Positions 28,013 to 42,252 of a stretch of DNA of 64,000 nucleotides are shown here, piece after piece. The stretch's first letter is position 1, and the number at the start of each line of letters is the position of its first letter. The notes below the pieces were generated by a model. That model saw only the letters and a list, made by a program, of their open reading frames with translations, did not search any database and had not been told where the DNA came from. Position numbers and translations under genes: made by a program. Source of the stretch: Corynebacterium fournieri (GTDB lineage Bacteria > Actinomycetota > Actinomycetes > Mycobacteriales > Mycobacteriaceae); assembly GCF_030408775.1 (NCBI RefSeq), contig NZ_CP047210.1, forward strand, positions 930,001 to 994,000, read 5' to 3'.

Positions 28013-28846
28013 ATGAAGGCAGCTAGTCGCGAAGCACAGTCGCACGTTACGGACAAGCTCGAGGAGCTGATCCGGAACGCCGACAATTCCGTCGCCGTGG
28101 CTGCGCAGATCGGCACCGAGCTGTTCCTCACCGTGGATCAGCTCGACACCGAGCGCGCACTGCGTGTCGCCGTCGCCGATACGTCGCTCGAGTCCTCCCA
28201 GCGGGAGGGCATCGTCCGCGACATCTTCGGCAACAAGGTTGCGGAGCCCACCCTGAACATCCTGACCGCTGCAGCGCAGCAGGAGTGGTCGACCCCGCGC
28301 GAGTTCCGCGCTGGCTTGGTCAACCTCGGCCGTCGCGCGTTGGAGCTGGGCGCAAAGGAACAGGGTCAGCTGGAGCAGGTGGAAAACGAGCTGTACCAGC
28401 TCTCCGTCCTGCTCGAGGGGGAGAAGGAGCTGACGCAGCTGCTCTCCGACCGCACCGCGACCCCGGCGCAGAAGCGCGGACTGTTGGCTAGCGTGATTTA
28501 CGGCAAGGTGACGATGTTCACCGAGGCGCTGGCATTGCAGGTCATCGGCCGTCCGCAGCACAACCCCGTCGACGACTTGGCCGAACTGGCCTCCGACGTC
28601 GCGGAGCTGCGTGGCAAGGCTGTCGCACGCGTGAAGTCCGCTGAGGCACTCAGCGACACCCAGCGCGATGCACTGGCCCGCAAGCTGGAGCAGATTTACG
28701 GTCGCGAGATGGCCATCCACTCTGAGGTTGACCCCAGCCTCCTCGGCGGAATGGTTGTCCGTGTGGGCGATGAGGTTATCGACGGTTCGACGCGCGGCAA
28801 GATTAGCCGCCTTCGCACCGACATGGCGGCCCAGGCGACCAAATAG
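28013..28846 (+). CDS. atpH: ATP synthase subunit delta
   Basis: A 277-aa stator subunit linking b to the F1 head. Longer than the about 180 aa of most bacteria, as usual in actinobacteria, with an N-terminal extension before the OSCP domain. The C-terminal [19 protein letters not shown] is the signature. Five bases after atpF. Confidence 0.96.
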   Translation: MKAASREAQSHVTDKLEELIRNADNSVAVAAQIGTELFLTVDQLDTERALRVAVADTSLESSQREGIVRDIFGNKVAEPTLNILTAAAQQEWSTPREFRAGLVNLGRRALELGAKEQGQLEQVENELYQLSVLLEGEKELTQLLSDRTATPAQKRGLLASVIYGKVTMFTEALALQVIGRPQHNPVDDLAELASDVAELRGKAVARVKSAEALSDTQRDALARKLEQIYGREMAIHSEVDPSLLGGMVVRVGDEVIDGSTRGKISRLRTDMAAQATK

Positions 28847-28887
28847 AAAACAACATGCTGGAAGAAACTACCGAGAGCAGGAAGAAC

Positions 28888-30519
28888 ATGGCGGAGCTGA
28901 CGATCTCCTCCGATGAGATCCGTAGCGCGATAGCGAACTACACCTCGAGCTACTCCGCGGAGGCCTCCCGTGAGGAGGTCGGCGTGGTGACTTCGGCTGC
29001 AGATGGTATTGCCCAGGTTTCCGGGCTGCCAGGCTGCATGACGAACGAGCTGCTCGAGTTCCCGAACGGCGTCATCGGCGTCGCACAGAACCTCGAGACC
29101 GATTCCATCGGTGTTGTGGTGCTGGGTAATTTTGAGACCCTTTCCGAGGGCGACGAAGTCAAGCGGACGGGCGAGGTTCTCTCGATCCCGGTCGGCGAGA
29201 ACTTCCTCGGCCGCGTGATCAACCCCCTGGGCCAGCCGATCGACGGCCTCGGCCCCATCGAAACCAACGAAGAGCGCGCCCTGGAGCTCCAGGCCGCAGG
29301 CGTCCTCGACCGCCAGCCGGTCGAGGAGCCGCTGCAGACGGGCATGAAGGCGATCGACGCCATGACGCCGATCGGCCGCGGCCAGCGCCAGCTCATCATT
29401 GGCGACCGCAAGACCGGCAAGACCGCGGTCTGCATCGACACCATCCTCAACCAGAAGGAATTCTGGGAGACTGGTGACCCGTCGAAGCAGGTCCGCTGCA
29501 TCTACGTCGCCGTCGGCCAGAAGGGCTCCACCATTGCTGGTGTGCGCCAGACTCTGGAGGAGAACGGCGCGCTGGAGTACACCACCATCGTGGCAGCTCC
29601 GGCATCCGACTCCGCTGGCTTCAAGTGGCTCGCTCCGTTCTCCGGTGCGGCCCTGGGCCAGCACTGGATGTACCAGGGCAAGCACGTCCTGGTGATCTAC
29701 GATGATCTGACCAAGCAGGCTGAGGCATACCGCGCCATCTCCCTGCTGCTGCGCCGCCCGCCGGGCCGCGAGGCATACCCGGGCGACGTGTTCTACCTGC
29801 ACTCCCGCCTGCTGGAGCGTGCCGCCAAGCTCAACGACGAGCTCGGCGCCGGCTCCCTGACCGCACTGCCGATCATTGAGACGAAGGCGAACGACGTGGG
29901 CGCCTTCATTCCGACCAACGTCATCTCGATTACCGACGGCCAGGTCTTCCTCCAGTCCGACCTGTTCAACCAGGGCGTGCGTCCGGCTATCGACGTGGGC
30001 ATCTCCGTGTCCCGTGTCGGTGGCGCTGCGCAGACCAAGGGTATGAAGAAGGTTGCCGGTAACCTCCGTCTGGACCTCGCCGCATACCGCGACCTGGAGG
30101 CGTTCGCCGCCTTCGCGTCCGACCTCGACGCCGCTTCGAAGAAGCAGCTCGAGCGCGGCCAGCGTCTGGTGGAGCTGCTGAAGCAGTCCGAGCACGCACC
30201 GCAGCCGGTCGAGTACCAGATCATCTCGATCTGGGCAGCGAACCAGGGCGTTTTCGACGTCGTTCCCGTCGAGGACGTTCGCCGCTACGAGGGCGAGCTG
30301 CACGAGGCGATTCGTGCCAACGCTCCGCAGGTCTACGACCAGATTGCGGGCGGCAAGCAGCTTGACGACGACTCCCAGTCCGCGATCAAGCGCATCAACG
30401 AGGACCTGGCACGCAACTTCCAGGCCACCTCCGGCGAGCGCATTGTCCGCGAGGCAGAGGCGGAGCCGCTCGAGGCCAAGCAGGTCGGCAAGAACCAGCT
30501 CAACGTCAGCCGCTCCTAA
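28888..30519 (+). CDS. atpA: ATP synthase subunit alpha
   Basis: A 543-aa non-catalytic nucleotide-binding subunit, three per F1. Walker [22 protein letters not shown] and the signature [20 protein letters not shown] at 28888 ([13 protein letters not shown]) is chosen for its upstream AGGAAG and match to relatives; ATG at 28855 would add 11 residues. A perfect hairpin overlaps the stop. Confidence 0.97.
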   Translation: MAELTISSDEIRSAIANYTSSYSAEASREEVGVVTSAADGIAQVSGLPGCMTNELLEFPNGVIGVAQNLETDSIGVVVLGNFETLSEGDEVKRTGEVLSIPVGENFLGRVINPLGQPIDGLGPIETNEERALELQAAGVLDRQPVEEPLQTGMKAIDAMTPIGRGQRQLIIGDRKTGKTAVCIDTILNQKEFWETGDPSKQVRCIYVAVGQKGSTIAGVRQTLEENGALEYTTIVAAPASDSAGFKWLAPFSGAALGQHWMYQGKHVLVIYDDLTKQAEAYRAISLLLRRPPGREAYPGDVFYLHSRLLERAAKLNDELGAGSLTALPIIETKANDVGAFIPTNVISITDGQVFLQSDLFNQGVRPAIDVGISVSRVGGAAQTKGMKKVAGNLRLDLAAYRDLEAFAAFASDLDAASKKQLERGQRLVELLKQSEHAPQPVEYQIISIWAANQGVFDVVPVEDVRRYEGELHEAIRANAPQVYDQIAGGKQLDDDSQSAIKRINEDLARNFQATSGERIVREAEAEPLEAKQVGKNQLNVSRS

Positions 30520-30538
30520 TGCGCGCGAGCGCATTAGG
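30515..30538 (+). promoter_or_regulatory. Stem-loop at the atpA stop codon
   Basis: CCTAATGCGC (30515-30524) pairs perfectly with GCGCATTAGG (30529-30538) around a GCGA tetraloop. The stop TAA lies inside the stem. There is no T run, so it is not a classical terminator. Confidence 0.75.
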
Positions 30539-30568
30539 ACTACTACATAAAGGAAGGGAGGAAACACC

Positions 30569-31546
30569 ATGGCAACGCTTCGCGAATTGCGCGACCGCAT
30601 CAGGTCCGTCAACTCTACGAAGAAAATCACGAAGGCCCAGGAGCTGATCGCCACCGCGCAGATCACCAAGGCCCAGCAGCGAGTCGAGGCGGCTAAGCCG
30701 TACGCCGACGAGCTGAAAGACGTCATGGAACGCCTCGCGTCCGCGAGCTCCCTGGCCCACCCCATGCTCCACGAGCGTGAGAACGGCCGGGTCGCGGCAA
30801 TCCTCGTGGTCACCTCAGACCGCGGTATGGCCGGCGGTTACAACCACAACGTCCTGAAGAAGGCGGCGCAGCTGGAGCGCATGCTCACCGATGCCGGGTA
30901 CGAGGTAGTTCGCTACGTCACCGGCAACAAGGGTGTCACGCACTTCAGGTTCCGCGACATGGACGTGGCTGGTTCTTGGACCGGGTTCTCGCAGCAGCCG
31001 TCGTGGGAGGACACCCACAACGTGCGCCACCAGATCATCGACGGCTACATGGCCGGCTCCGAGTCCTCGGTGCCGCTGCGTGTCGACGGTGCCGAGGGCG
31101 CCGAAACTGGCTCCGTGCGTGGCTTCGATGTCGTGCATGTCGTCTACACCGAGTTCGTCTCCATGCTGTCGCAGGAGGCGCGGGTCACCCAGCTTCTGCC
31201 GATCGAGCCGGTGCTGGAGGAGTTCAAGTACGAACAGCAGGACATGCTGACCACCTCCGGCGAGGTGGCTCCGGACATGAACTTCGAGCCCGACCCTGAC
31301 ACGCTGATGGACGAGCTTTTGCCGGTGTACGTTTCCAGGTTGCTCTACTCGATCTTCTTGGAAGCAGCCGCCGCAGAGTCGGCCTCGCGCCGCACGGCTA
31401 TGAAGAACGCGACGGATAACGCTACGGATCTGGCTAACAACCTGTCCCGTGAAGCTAACCAAGCCCGTCAGGCAAAGATCACCCAGGAAATCACCGAGAT
31501 TATCGGCGGCGCTGGCGCGCTGTCCGGTAGTGGAGAAAGTGACTAA
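30569..31546 (+). CDS. atpG: ATP synthase subunit gamma
   Basis: A 325-aa central-shaft subunit, one per F1. N-terminal LRDRIRSVNSTKKITKAQELIA and C-terminal RRTAMKNATDNATDL coiled coils form the axle. AAGGAAGGGAGG precedes the ATG. It is slightly longer than E. coli gamma through an insertion around residues 200-240. Confidence 0.97.
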   Translation: MATLRELRDRIRSVNSTKKITKAQELIATAQITKAQQRVEAAKPYADELKDVMERLASASSLAHPMLHERENGRVAAILVVTSDRGMAGGYNHNVLKKAAQLERMLTDAGYEVVRYVTGNKGVTHFRFRDMDVAGSWTGFSQQPSWEDTHNVRHQIIDGYMAGSESSVPLRVDGAEGAETGSVRGFDVVHVVYTEFVSMLSQEARVTQLLPIEPVLEEFKYEQQDMLTTSGEVAPDMNFEPDPDTLMDELLPVYVSRLLYSIFLEAAAAESASRRTAMKNATDNATDLANNLSREANQARQAKITQEITEIIGGAGALSGSGESD

Positions 31547-33067
<1,521 letters not shown>

Positions 33068-33078
33068 GAGGGTAGAAC

Positions 33079-33447
33079 ATGGCTGAACTTACCGCTCAAC
33101 TGGTCGCGGTTGACCGCATGCTCTGGAAAGGCCAGGCAAGCATCGTCACCGCCCAGACCACGGAGGGTGAGATCGGCATCCTTCCTGGCCACGAGCCGCT
33201 CCTTGGCCAGCTCAAGGACAACGGTGTGGTGACCATCCGCCCGGTGGACGGTGACCGCATTGTCGCTGCCGTCCAGGGTGGCTTCCTGTCCGTTGTGGGC
33301 GAGAAGGTGACCATCCTGGCCGACTTCGCCGTCTTCGCCTCCGAGGTCGACACCGCCGACGCGGAGTCGCACCTCAACGACGAGGACAGCGTTGTCAAGG
33401 CTCGTTCCGAGGCGGAGCTCGCCGCGGTGCGCCGCTTGAACCAGTAA
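33079..33447 (+). CDS. atpC: ATP synthase subunit epsilon
   Basis: A 122-aa subunit that couples and can inhibit F1. The N-terminal beta barrel has [21 protein letters not shown] and [16 protein letters not shown]; the C-terminal helical part is shortened, as usual in this group. GGAGGGT precedes the ATG. Last gene of the operon. Confidence 0.96.
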   Translation: MAELTAQLVAVDRMLWKGQASIVTAQTTEGEIGILPGHEPLLGQLKDNGVVTIRPVDGDRIVAAVQGGFLSVVGEKVTILADFAVFASEVDTADAESHLNDEDSVVKARSEAELAAVRRLNQ

Positions 33448-33484
33448 CTGGTCTGGAAGGCATAGACGCCGACCGCCACGCATC

Positions 33485-33517
33485 CACCCCCTCCCGGGAA
33501 ACCGGGAGGGGGTGTTT
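33485..33517 (+). terminator. Terminator of the atp operon
   Basis: A perfect 13-bp stem, CACCCCCTCCCGG (33485-33497) and CCGGGAGGGGGTG (33502-33514), with a GAAA tetraloop, is followed by TTT. It is 37 bases beyond atpC. Confidence 0.9.
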
Positions 33518-33543
33518 CGCATTTGTGCGATATGATCAAGACA

Positions 33544-34044
33544 ATGTTTATCCAGCGTGGTCGAGGAGGTTGGGCCGGGATGCTCGTCGTCGCAATTGTT
33601 GCAGCGATTGTCCTGGTCGTCCTCGCTGCCGCGGCCGCGTGGCGGTTTGCCATGGTGCGCAATTCCGGCGCGCGGGCGATGATGCGCGAGCTGCCTGCCG
33701 ACGGCGTCCACGGCTGGCGGCACGGAGTGCTGCGCTACGACGGTGAGCGGCTGCTGTTTTTCAAGCTTCGGTCGTTGACCTTCCACCACGATGTGGAGCT
33801 GGATCGCCGCGGAGTGGAGTTTGAGGGCTTCAGGGACGTGACTGCGGGCGAACGCGAGTTCATGCCCGAGATCGGTCACGTCCTTTGTTTTTCCGGCCCC
33901 ACCGGCGATTTCGAGTTCGCCGCGGACATCCACACCGAGATGGGGCTCATTTCCTGGGTGGAGGCGGCACCAGACGCGCGCAAGGAGCGTATCGACGTGC
34001 ATTCGCTTGCCCAGCGCGCCCACCGCGATTCCAAGCCGGCGTGA
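33544..34044 (+). CDS. DUF2550 membrane protein
   Basis: A 166-aa protein with one N-terminal membrane helix (about 8-32, [20 protein letters not shown]) and a C-terminal domain containing [18 protein letters not shown] and a hydrophobic, acidic stretch. DUF2550 genes follow atpC in mycobacteria and corynebacteria; function unknown, perhaps linked to the synthase or the envelope. ATG 33544 is favoured because the -10 box TATGAT (33531-33536) ends 7 bases before it; ATG 33532 lies inside that box. Confidence 0.8.
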   Translation: MFIQRGRGGWAGMLVVAIVAAIVLVVLAAAAAWRFAMVRNSGARAMMRELPADGVHGWRHGVLRYDGERLLFFKLRSLTFHHDVELDRRGVEFEGFRDVTAGEREFMPEIGHVLCFSGPTGDFEFAADIHTEMGLISWVEAAPDARKERIDVHSLAQRAHRDSKPA

Positions 34045-34066
34045 TCGCGGCTGTACCCTGATCCGC

Positions 34067-34759
34067 ATGCGTCTTGTCATTGCACGTTGCTCTGTGGATT
34101 ACGTCGGCCGCTTAGATGCGCACCTGCCGGAGGCGACCCGCCTGATCTTGGTCAAGGCTGACGGATCCGTGTCCGTCCACGCCGACGACCGCGCGTACAA
34201 ACCGCTGAACTGGATGACGCCGCCGTGCACCACGCGAGTGGAGCAGGTGGTGGACTTGGACGGCGAGGACACAGGCGAAGAGCTCTGGATTGTGGAGAAC
34301 CCCAAGGGCGAGCAGCTGCGCATCACCGTCTCAGAGGTGATGATGGACGAGACAAAGGAGCTCGGCGTGGACCCGGGCTTGGTCAAAGACGGCGTGGAGT
34401 CCCACCTGCAGGAGCTTCTGGCGGAGCACATCACCACGCTGGGCGAGGGGGTGACCCTGGTGCGCCGCGAGTATCCCACCGCGATCGGGCCCGTGGACAT
34501 CCTCGCTCGCGACCCAGAGGGCGGCACGCTTGCGGTGGAGGTGAAGCGCCGCGGAGGTATCGACGGCGTGGAGCAGCTATCGCGCTACGTGGAGCTGCTC
34601 AACCGCGACGAGCTGCTGCGTCCGGTGCGCGGGGTATTCGCGGCCCAGGAGATCAAGCCGCAGGCTCGCACGCTGGCCGGCGACCGTGGCTTCGAGTGCG
34701 TGACGCTGGACTACGACGAGCTGCGCGGCATCGAGTCCGCGGAGCTGCGGCTGTTCTAA
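34067..34759 (+). CDS. nucS: Mismatch-specific endonuclease NucS/EndoMS
   Basis: A 230-aa nuclease that cleaves both strands at mismatches; it replaces MutS/MutL in actinobacteria and in archaea. The N-terminal DNA-binding domain contains the Trp in [10 protein letters not shown]; the C-terminal RecB-like core has the active site GPVDILARD...LAVEVKRRG, followed by Q in [11 protein letters not shown]. Probably leaderless: TACCCT (34054-34059) ends 7 bases before the ATG. Confidence 0.93.
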   Translation: MRLVIARCSVDYVGRLDAHLPEATRLILVKADGSVSVHADDRAYKPLNWMTPPCTTRVEQVVDLDGEDTGEELWIVENPKGEQLRITVSEVMMDETKELGVDPGLVKDGVESHLQELLAEHITTLGEGVTLVRREYPTAIGPVDILARDPEGGTLAVEVKRRGGIDGVEQLSRYVELLNRDELLRPVRGVFAAQEIKPQARTLAGDRGFECVTLDYDELRGIESAELRLF

Positions 34760-35046
34760 TGCCGCGCAGGAACCGCCGCCAGCGCCACTCGCCGCGCTAC
34801 GTGCTGCCGCGCGATGGCTCCACCTTCATCGGCACCCAGGAGGTCGAGGGGCCGAGCTGGACTAACGGCGAGGTGTTCAAGGTGCGCCAGATCGGCTCGG
34901 CGGCCGCGACGAAGTACTACGTGTGCCCGGGCTGCAACCAAAACATTCCGCCGGGGGTGGCGCACGTGGTGGCCTGGCCGCGCGATACGGGCCGGGGTGC
35001 GGACGACCGACGGCACTGGCACAAGCACTGCTGGCAGCGGCGCTAG
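34759..35046 (+). CDS. Small zinc-ribbon-like protein, function unknown
   Basis: A 95-aa, strongly basic protein. The N-terminus is RRNRRQRHSPRY, and the middle holds CPGCNQNIPPGVAHVV, followed by a C-terminal HWHKHCWQRR. Two Cys and a His/Cys group form a plausible single zinc site. The ATG overlaps the nucS stop by one base, so it is translated together with nucS; similar small genes follow nucS in relatives (sometimes called ATP/GTP-binding protein). A role beside NucS is inference. Confidence 0.65.
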   Translation: MPRRNRRQRHSPRYVLPRDGSTFIGTQEVEGPSWTNGEVFKVRQIGSAAATKYYVCPGCNQNIPPGVAHVVAWPRDTGRGADDRRHWHKHCWQRR

Positions 35047-35056
35047 ACTTGGCCGC

Positions 35057-35359
35057 ATGATTGCAGCGTTTTCTGTGGCTCCGACCATGACTGAAAACTC
35101 CAATGCGGAGATGTCCGACGTTGTCGCCAGGGCGGTGAGGGTGGTCCGGGAGTCCGGACTGCCGCACGAGACCACGGCGATGTTTACCACCGTTGAGGGG
35201 GAGTGGGACGAGGTGATGGACGTGATCAAACGTGCCACGCAGGCGGTGGAGGAAGTCTCGCCGCGTGTCTCATTGGTGGTCAAGGCGGACATCCGGCCGG
35301 GGTACACGGACATGCTGCACCAGAAGGTGGAGTCGTTGAACAAGCATTTGGAGGCATAA
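35057..35359 (+). CDS. Thiamine-binding protein (MTH1187/YkoF fold)
   Basis: A 100-aa protein of the MTH1187/UPF0045 family, a ferredoxin-like fold, some members of which bind thiamine. Seen: FSVAPTMTENSNAEMSDVVA, TAMFTTVEGEWDEVMDVI and VVKADIRPGYTDML. A -10 box TAGACT (35044-35049) ends 7 bases before the ATG, so it is probably leaderless with its own promoter. Exact ligand not known. Confidence 0.75.
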   Translation: MIAAFSVAPTMTENSNAEMSDVVARAVRVVRESGLPHETTAMFTTVEGEWDEVMDVIKRATQAVEEVSPRVSLVVKADIRPGYTDMLHQKVESLNKHLEA

Positions 35360-35360
35360 G

Positions 35361-36187
35361 ATGACCAACCCGCAGTTCACCGGGGGCGCTATCGATCTTG
35401 GGGCGCTCGCGGACCGGAAAGAACAGACCGGCGGCTTCGAGCCGTTCATCACCGTCGATGAGGCAGGCATTGAGCAGCAGGTGATCCAGCGCTCCATGCA
35501 GATCCCGGTTGTGCTGCTCATCGGCACGCCGCGCAGCCCCGATTCGGAGAGCTTGAAGGCGCAGTTTGAGAAGCTGGCGGCCGGGCAGCGCGCCTTCATG
35601 GTCGGCTACGTCGACGCGGATGCCACCCCGCAGATCGCGCAGGCGATGGGCGTGCGCGTGCTACCCACCGTGCTCGCGCTCGCGGGCGGGCGCCCGGTGG
35701 CGAACTTCGAGGGCAACCAGCCCGCGGACGAGCTGGAACAGTGGGTCGGTGCGCTAGTGAGCCAGGTCGGGCCGCAGTTGCAGGGGCTGTCCGAGGAAGC
35801 CGATGCGCCAGAACCCGCCGAGGACCCCCGTCTGGACCAGGCCACCGAGGCGCTGAACGCGGGCGACTTCGACCGCGCCACGGCGGTCTACGACGAGATC
35901 CTCGCCGACGATCCTTCCAACGCTGAGATCAAGCAGGCGAAGGCCACCGTCGCTGTGTTGAAGCGGGTCCAGGGGCAGGGGGAGCCGGAGGATGACGTCG
36001 AAAAGCAGCTGTTCGCCGCGGACCAAGAGTTCGTCGCAGGCGACCCGGAAGCAGCGTTCGACCGGCTGCTGGCGCTGGTCAAGGCCGAGCCGCGCGCGAA
36101 GGAGCGCCTGCTGGAGCTGCTCACGCTGCTCGAGCCGGGCGACCCGCGCGTGATTGCGGCGCGCACCCGGCTGGCCAGCGCACTGTT

Positions 36188-36191
<4 letters not shown>
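35361..36191 (+). CDS. Thioredoxin-fold/TPR protein lacking the CxxC (CnoX/YbbN-like)
   Basis: A 276-aa cytoplasmic protein: a thioredoxin-like domain (about 25-130) where the CxxC site is replaced by TPRSPDS, with the cis-Pro region in VRVLPTVLALAGG, followed by TPR-like helices (about 150-276). This layout is that of CnoX/YbbN, a redox-linked holdase chaperone acting with the chaperonins. Without the cysteines it cannot act as a dithiol oxidoreductase. ATG one base after the preceding stop. Its end overlaps glgB by 4 bases, end to end. Confidence 0.8.
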
Positions 36192-38377
<2,186 letters not shown>

Positions 38378-38385
38378 GGCTTTCC

Positions 38386-40413
38386 TTAGGGGCGGTAGTC
38401 GTGGTCTGAGATCTGACGGTACGCAAGTGCTTCTCGACGAGCCGAAGGCACCTCCGGCAACCGGAAAATGTGCGCGACATTCTTCTCCGGGGCGAGCCGG
38501 ACGAAGTTGCCGGTCTCAGCGGTGGTCCAGGTGTAGCTCTCGCCGGTGATCTGGTCGGCCACCTCGAAGGTGGCGCCGTCGTTGAGCCCGACGGCGGAGG
38601 CGTCGACGCGCAGCATGCCCTCCTGGGTGGAAGTCGGGTCCAAGTTGACCACCACCAGCACCGCGTTGCCCGTTTCGGCATCGACCTTGGAGTAGGCGAT
38701 GATGTTGTCGTTGCCGATGTCGTGGAAGTGGATCTGGCGCAGCTGCTGCAGCGCCGGGTTGTCCCGGCGGATGGCGTTGAGCAGCGTCAGGTAGGGCTCG
38801 AGCGACTCACCGCTTTCCAGCTTCGCGGCGAAGTCGCGGTGGCGCAGCTGGTACTTTTCGCTGTCGTGGTACTCCTCGCTGCCCTCGGCAACGGGCCGGT
38901 CCTCGTAGAGCTCGTAGCCGGAGTAGACGCCCCACAGCGGGCTCATCGTGGCAGCCAAGGTGGCGCGCAGCGCGAACGCTGCCGGGCCGCCCTGCTGCAG
39001 GGTGGCGTGCAGGATGTCGGGGGTGTTGACGAAGAGGTTCGGGCGGGAGACGTCTGCGACGTCGACAAGCAACTGCGCGAAATCGGTCAGCTCCGCCTTC
39101 GTGGTCTTCCACGTGAAGTGGGTGTAGGACTGCGAAAAGCCAGCCTTGGACAGGCCGTACATGCGCGGCGGGCGGGTAAACGCCTCCGCCAAAAAGATCA
39201 CGTCCGGATCTGTCTCGTGCACCTTGGAAATCAGCCAGTGCCAAAAATTCACCGGTTTGGTGTGCGGATTGTCCACGCGGAAGGTGGTCACGCCCAGGTC
39301 CACCCAGTACATGAGCACGCGGTAGATCTCCGCGTAGAGCTTCTCAGGCGCGTTGTCGAAGTTCAGCGGGTAGATGTCCTGGTACTTCTTCGGCGGGTTC
39401 TCCGCGTACGCGATGGTGCCGTCCGCCAGCACGGTGAAAAACTCCGGGTGCTCGCGCGCCCACGGGTGGTCCGGGGCAGCCTGGAGGGCGAAATCGAGCG
39501 CAACTTCCAGGCCCAGCTCGTTGGCGTGGTCCATCATGTCCAAAAACTCGTCCTCGCCGCCCAGGTTGGGGTCGAAGGCGTCGTGGCCGCCGTGCTTGGA
39601 GCCGATCGCCCACGGCGAGCCCACATCGCCGTCTTCCGGCGTGAGCGTGTTGTTGCGGCCTTTACGGTTGACTTCGCCGATGGGGTGGATGGGCGGGAAG
39701 TAGACGGTGTCGAAGCCCATGTCCGCCACGCGCTGCAGCTGCGCCGCGGTGGTGGCCCAGGTGCCGTGCACCGGGTTGCCCTTCTCATCCAGGCCGCCGG
39801 TGGACCGGGGAAACAGCTCGTACCAGGAATTCACCAGCGCCTCGCGGCGCTCCACCAGAATGTCGGCCACCGGCCCGCGAGTGACCAGCTCGCGCAGCGG
39901 GGAGGCGGCCAACACGTCGCGTACTTCGGGGGAGACGCACGCCGCGATGCGCTCGGCCAGCGGCAACGAGGCGTCGAGAAGCGTCGCACGCGCCTTTTCG
40001 AGCACCTTCGGCTCCGGCGTCTGGGCGATGGTGGCGGCGAACAGATCCGCGCCGTGGGCGATGTCGTTGGCCATCTCCGCCTCGGTCTGGCCCGCGGCGA
40101 GTTTCTTTTCCACCGCGTTGCGCCACGTTGCCATCACGTCGCTCCACGCGTCCACGCGGTAGCGCCACAGGCCCTGTTCACGGGGGATGAAAATGCCGTG
40201 GACGTAGTCCGGGCGGTAGACCTCCTGATGCATGGGCACCTGGTACTGTGCGCCCGATGGTGCGACGAGTACCAGCGTCGCCGCGATCGCGTCGTGGCCC
40301 TCGCGCCAGACCAGCGCCGAGACCGGCACCACCTCGCCGACCACGGCCTTTGCGGGCAACGTGCGCCCGGAGACCTGCGGGCGCACATCGTCGATGCCAA
40401 AGCGAGCAACCAT
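38386..40413 (-). CDS. glgE: Alpha-1,4-glucan:maltose-1-phosphate maltosyltransferase
   Basis: A 675-aa GH13_3 enzyme that extends alpha-glucan with maltose from maltose-1-phosphate. N-terminal domain GRTLPAKAVVGEVVPV, then catalytic motifs VTTFRVDNPHTKP (nucleophile Asp), VIFLAEAFTRP (acid Glu) and LFVNTPDIL. ATG at 40413 follows GAGAGGG; upstream in-frame codons give low-complexity sequence without support. First gene of the glgE-glgB pair. The maltose-1-phosphate source (TreS/Mak or GlgM) is not in the window. Confidence 0.96.
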   Translation of the reverse strand: MVARFGIDDVRPQVSGRTLPAKAVVGEVVPVSALVWREGHDAIAATLVLVAPSGAQYQVPMHQEVYRPDYVHGIFIPREQGLWRYRVDAWSDVMATWRNAVEKKLAAGQTEAEMANDIAHGADLFAATIAQTPEPKVLEKARATLLDASLPLAERIAACVSPEVRDVLAASPLRELVTRGPVADILVERREALVNSWYELFPRSTGGLDEKGNPVHGTWATTAAQLQRVADMGFDTVYFPPIHPIGEVNRKGRNNTLTPEDGDVGSPWAIGSKHGGHDAFDPNLGGEDEFLDMMDHANELGLEVALDFALQAAPDHPWAREHPEFFTVLADGTIAYAENPPKKYQDIYPLNFDNAPEKLYAEIYRVLMYWVDLGVTTFRVDNPHTKPVNFWHWLISKVHETDPDVIFLAEAFTRPPRMYGLSKAGFSQSYTHFTWKTTKAELTDFAQLLVDVADVSRPNLFVNTPDILHATLQQGGPAAFALRATLAATMSPLWGVYSGYELYEDRPVAEGSEEYHDSEKYQLRHRDFAAKLESGESLEPYLTLLNAIRRDNPALQQLRQIHFHDIGNDNIIAYSKVDAETGNAVLVVVNLDPTSTQEGMLRVDASAVGLNDGATFEVADQITGESYTWTTAETGNFVRLAPEKNVAHIFRLPEVPSARREALAYRQISDHDYRP

Positions 40414-40505
40414 AAAATCGGACCCTCTCAACCTGCCTGCATTCCATCTGACAGGGTAGCGCGGGCCTCCCACACACGCGGGCCGAAATAGGTAAAGATG
40501 GGAGC

Positions 40506-41360
40506 GTGAATGCGAACGAGGAAAGCACCGAGGAATTGACCACAGACCCGGACCTGCTGGTGGACATGCGCGACGCGGAATTCATCCGCGGAGGCAACGT
40601 TCTCGTCGGCCCCGTGACGTGGCAGGTGGAGCTGGACGAGCGCTGGGTCGTCATCGGCCCGAACGGCGCTGGCAAGACCACGCTGATCCGTATGGCCTCG
40701 GCGCAGGAGTTCCCCTCCAAAGGCACCGTGTTCATCCTCGGCGAGCGAGTCGGCGCGACCGACATGCGCGATCTGCGCGCGGCGATCGGCCTGACCTCGT
40801 CCGCGGTGGCGCAGCGCGTGCCCGACAACGAAAAGGTGGGCGACCTGGTGGTGTCCGCCGGCTACGCCATTTTGGGCCGCTGGCGCGAGGACTACGACGA
40901 GATGGATTACGAGCAGGCCCTCGAAGTGCTCGAGCAGGTCGGCGCGATCCACCTGATCGACCGGCGCTGGGGCACGCTTTCCGACGGCGAGAAGAAGCGC
41001 GTGCTGGTGGCGCGCGCGGTGATGACCAACCCGGAGCTGCTTATCCTGGACGAGCCGGCCGCGGGCATGGACCTGGGCGGGCGCGAGGACCTGCTGGCCT
41101 ACCTGGGGGATTTGGCCCTGGACCCGGACGCCCCGGCGATTGTGATGATCACCCACCACCTGGAGGAGATCCCGGCCGGGTTCACCCACGCAATGCTGCT
41201 GGACGAGGGCGAAGTGGTCGCCCAAGGGCTCATCGACGACGTGCTCACCTCCGAGAACGTCTCGCGGGCCTACCACCAGCCCATCGAGGTCACCTACGAC
41301 GACGGCCGCTACACGGCGCGCCGGGCGCGCTCGAAGCGCGGAGGTGCGCACCGGGCGTAG
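40506..41360 (+). CDS. ABC transporter ATP-binding protein, standalone
   Basis: A 284-aa ATPase: Walker A GPNGAGKTTLI, signature LSDGEKKRVLVARA, Walker B ELLILDEPAAGMD and H-loop ITHHLEE. No permease is adjacent. Such standalone ATPases resemble ModF/YlmA; substrate and partner are unknown. GTG at 40506 is 92 bases from the divergent glgE start. The following Nudix gene is 16 bases away and probably cotranscribed. Confidence 0.88.
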   Translation: MNANEESTEELTTDPDLLVDMRDAEFIRGGNVLVGPVTWQVELDERWVVIGPNGAGKTTLIRMASAQEFPSKGTVFILGERVGATDMRDLRAAIGLTSSAVAQRVPDNEKVGDLVVSAGYAILGRWREDYDEMDYEQALEVLEQVGAIHLIDRRWGTLSDGEKKRVLVARAVMTNPELLILDEPAAGMDLGGREDLLAYLGDLALDPDAPAIVMITHHLEEIPAGFTHAMLLDEGEVVAQGLIDDVLTSENVSRAYHQPIEVTYDDGRYTARRARSKRGGAHRA

Positions 41361-41376
41361 GCCCGGGGCAGCGGTC

Positions 41377-42252
41377 ATGCCCACGCAAAGGAATCGCACA
41401 CAGGGCGTGCAAACGCACGACGTCGCCGACACCATCGACGTCCACGAGCGCAGCGGGTTTCACGGGGCCCGGCTCTCTGCGACGGTGATGCTGCTTCGCG
41501 ACGGCGCATCCGGCCTGGAGGTCTGGATGCAAGAGCGCGTGTTATCCATGCCCAATTACCCCGGCATCACCGTCTTTCCCGGCGGCGGGGTGGATTCGCG
41601 CGATTTCCCTCCGCGCGCGTGGAACGACGGCGAGCTGTGGCTGGGCCGTTCCGCCATCTCACTTGGGCGCCAGCTGGGTGTGACCAAGTACAAGGCGTAC
41701 GCCCTGTTGTTTGCGGCGGTGCGCGAGTTGTTCGAGGAAACCGGCACGCTGCTCGCGGTCGACGACGACGGCGTGCTGCTCGACGACGCCCGCCCGTTCC
41801 ACGACCGACGCCTGAAGCTGGAGTCACACGAGCTGTCCCTGACCGACGTGTTGCGCGAGTCCAACCTCAACGTCTGCGCCGACCTGCTCAAGCCCCAAGC
41901 GCGCTGGGTGGGACGCTCTGAATCCGGCAACTGGTTCGACACCTTCACCTTTGTCGCCGCGCAGCCCGGGGGCCAGGAACCGGACGGTGACACCGAGGAG
42001 GCGGACGACGCGAACTGGTTTCCGCCGCAGCTGCTCCTCGACGGCTGGCGCCACGGGCTTGTGCGCCTCGCGCCTTCGACCTGGGCGCAGCTGAAGGACG
42101 TAGCCAAGTTCTCCACCACGCAAGAAGCGCTCGCGGCGGTGGGCACTTCCTTCCTGTCGCCCGTGGTGGGGGACCCGGTAGACGACGAGCGCTACCTCGA
42201 CTTCTTCTCGTTCACCCCCGTGGACCGGATTGGACGCCGCGGTGGGATTTAG
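41377..42252 (+). CDS. Nudix hydrolase
   Basis: A 291-aa protein with a Nudix domain split by an insertion: GGGVDSRDFPP, then about 30 residues, then RELFEETGTLL, the REUXEE part of the Nudix box with its metal-binding glutamates. This enlarged form resembles the NUDT19/RPP-type CoA or nucleotide-sugar hydrolases; substrate not assignable. ATG 41377 chosen; GTG 41344 inside the ABC gene is an alternative. Confidence 0.85.
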   Translation: MPTQRNRTQGVQTHDVADTIDVHERSGFHGARLSATVMLLRDGASGLEVWMQERVLSMPNYPGITVFPGGGVDSRDFPPRAWNDGELWLGRSAISLGRQLGVTKYKAYALLFAAVRELFEETGTLLAVDDDGVLLDDARPFHDRRLKLESHELSLTDVLRESNLNVCADLLKPQARWVGRSESGNWFDTFTFVAAQPGGQEPDGDTEEADDANWFPPQLLLDGWRHGLVRLAPSTWAQLKDVAKFSTTQEALAAVGTSFLSPVVGDPVDDERYLDFFSFTPVDRIGRRGGI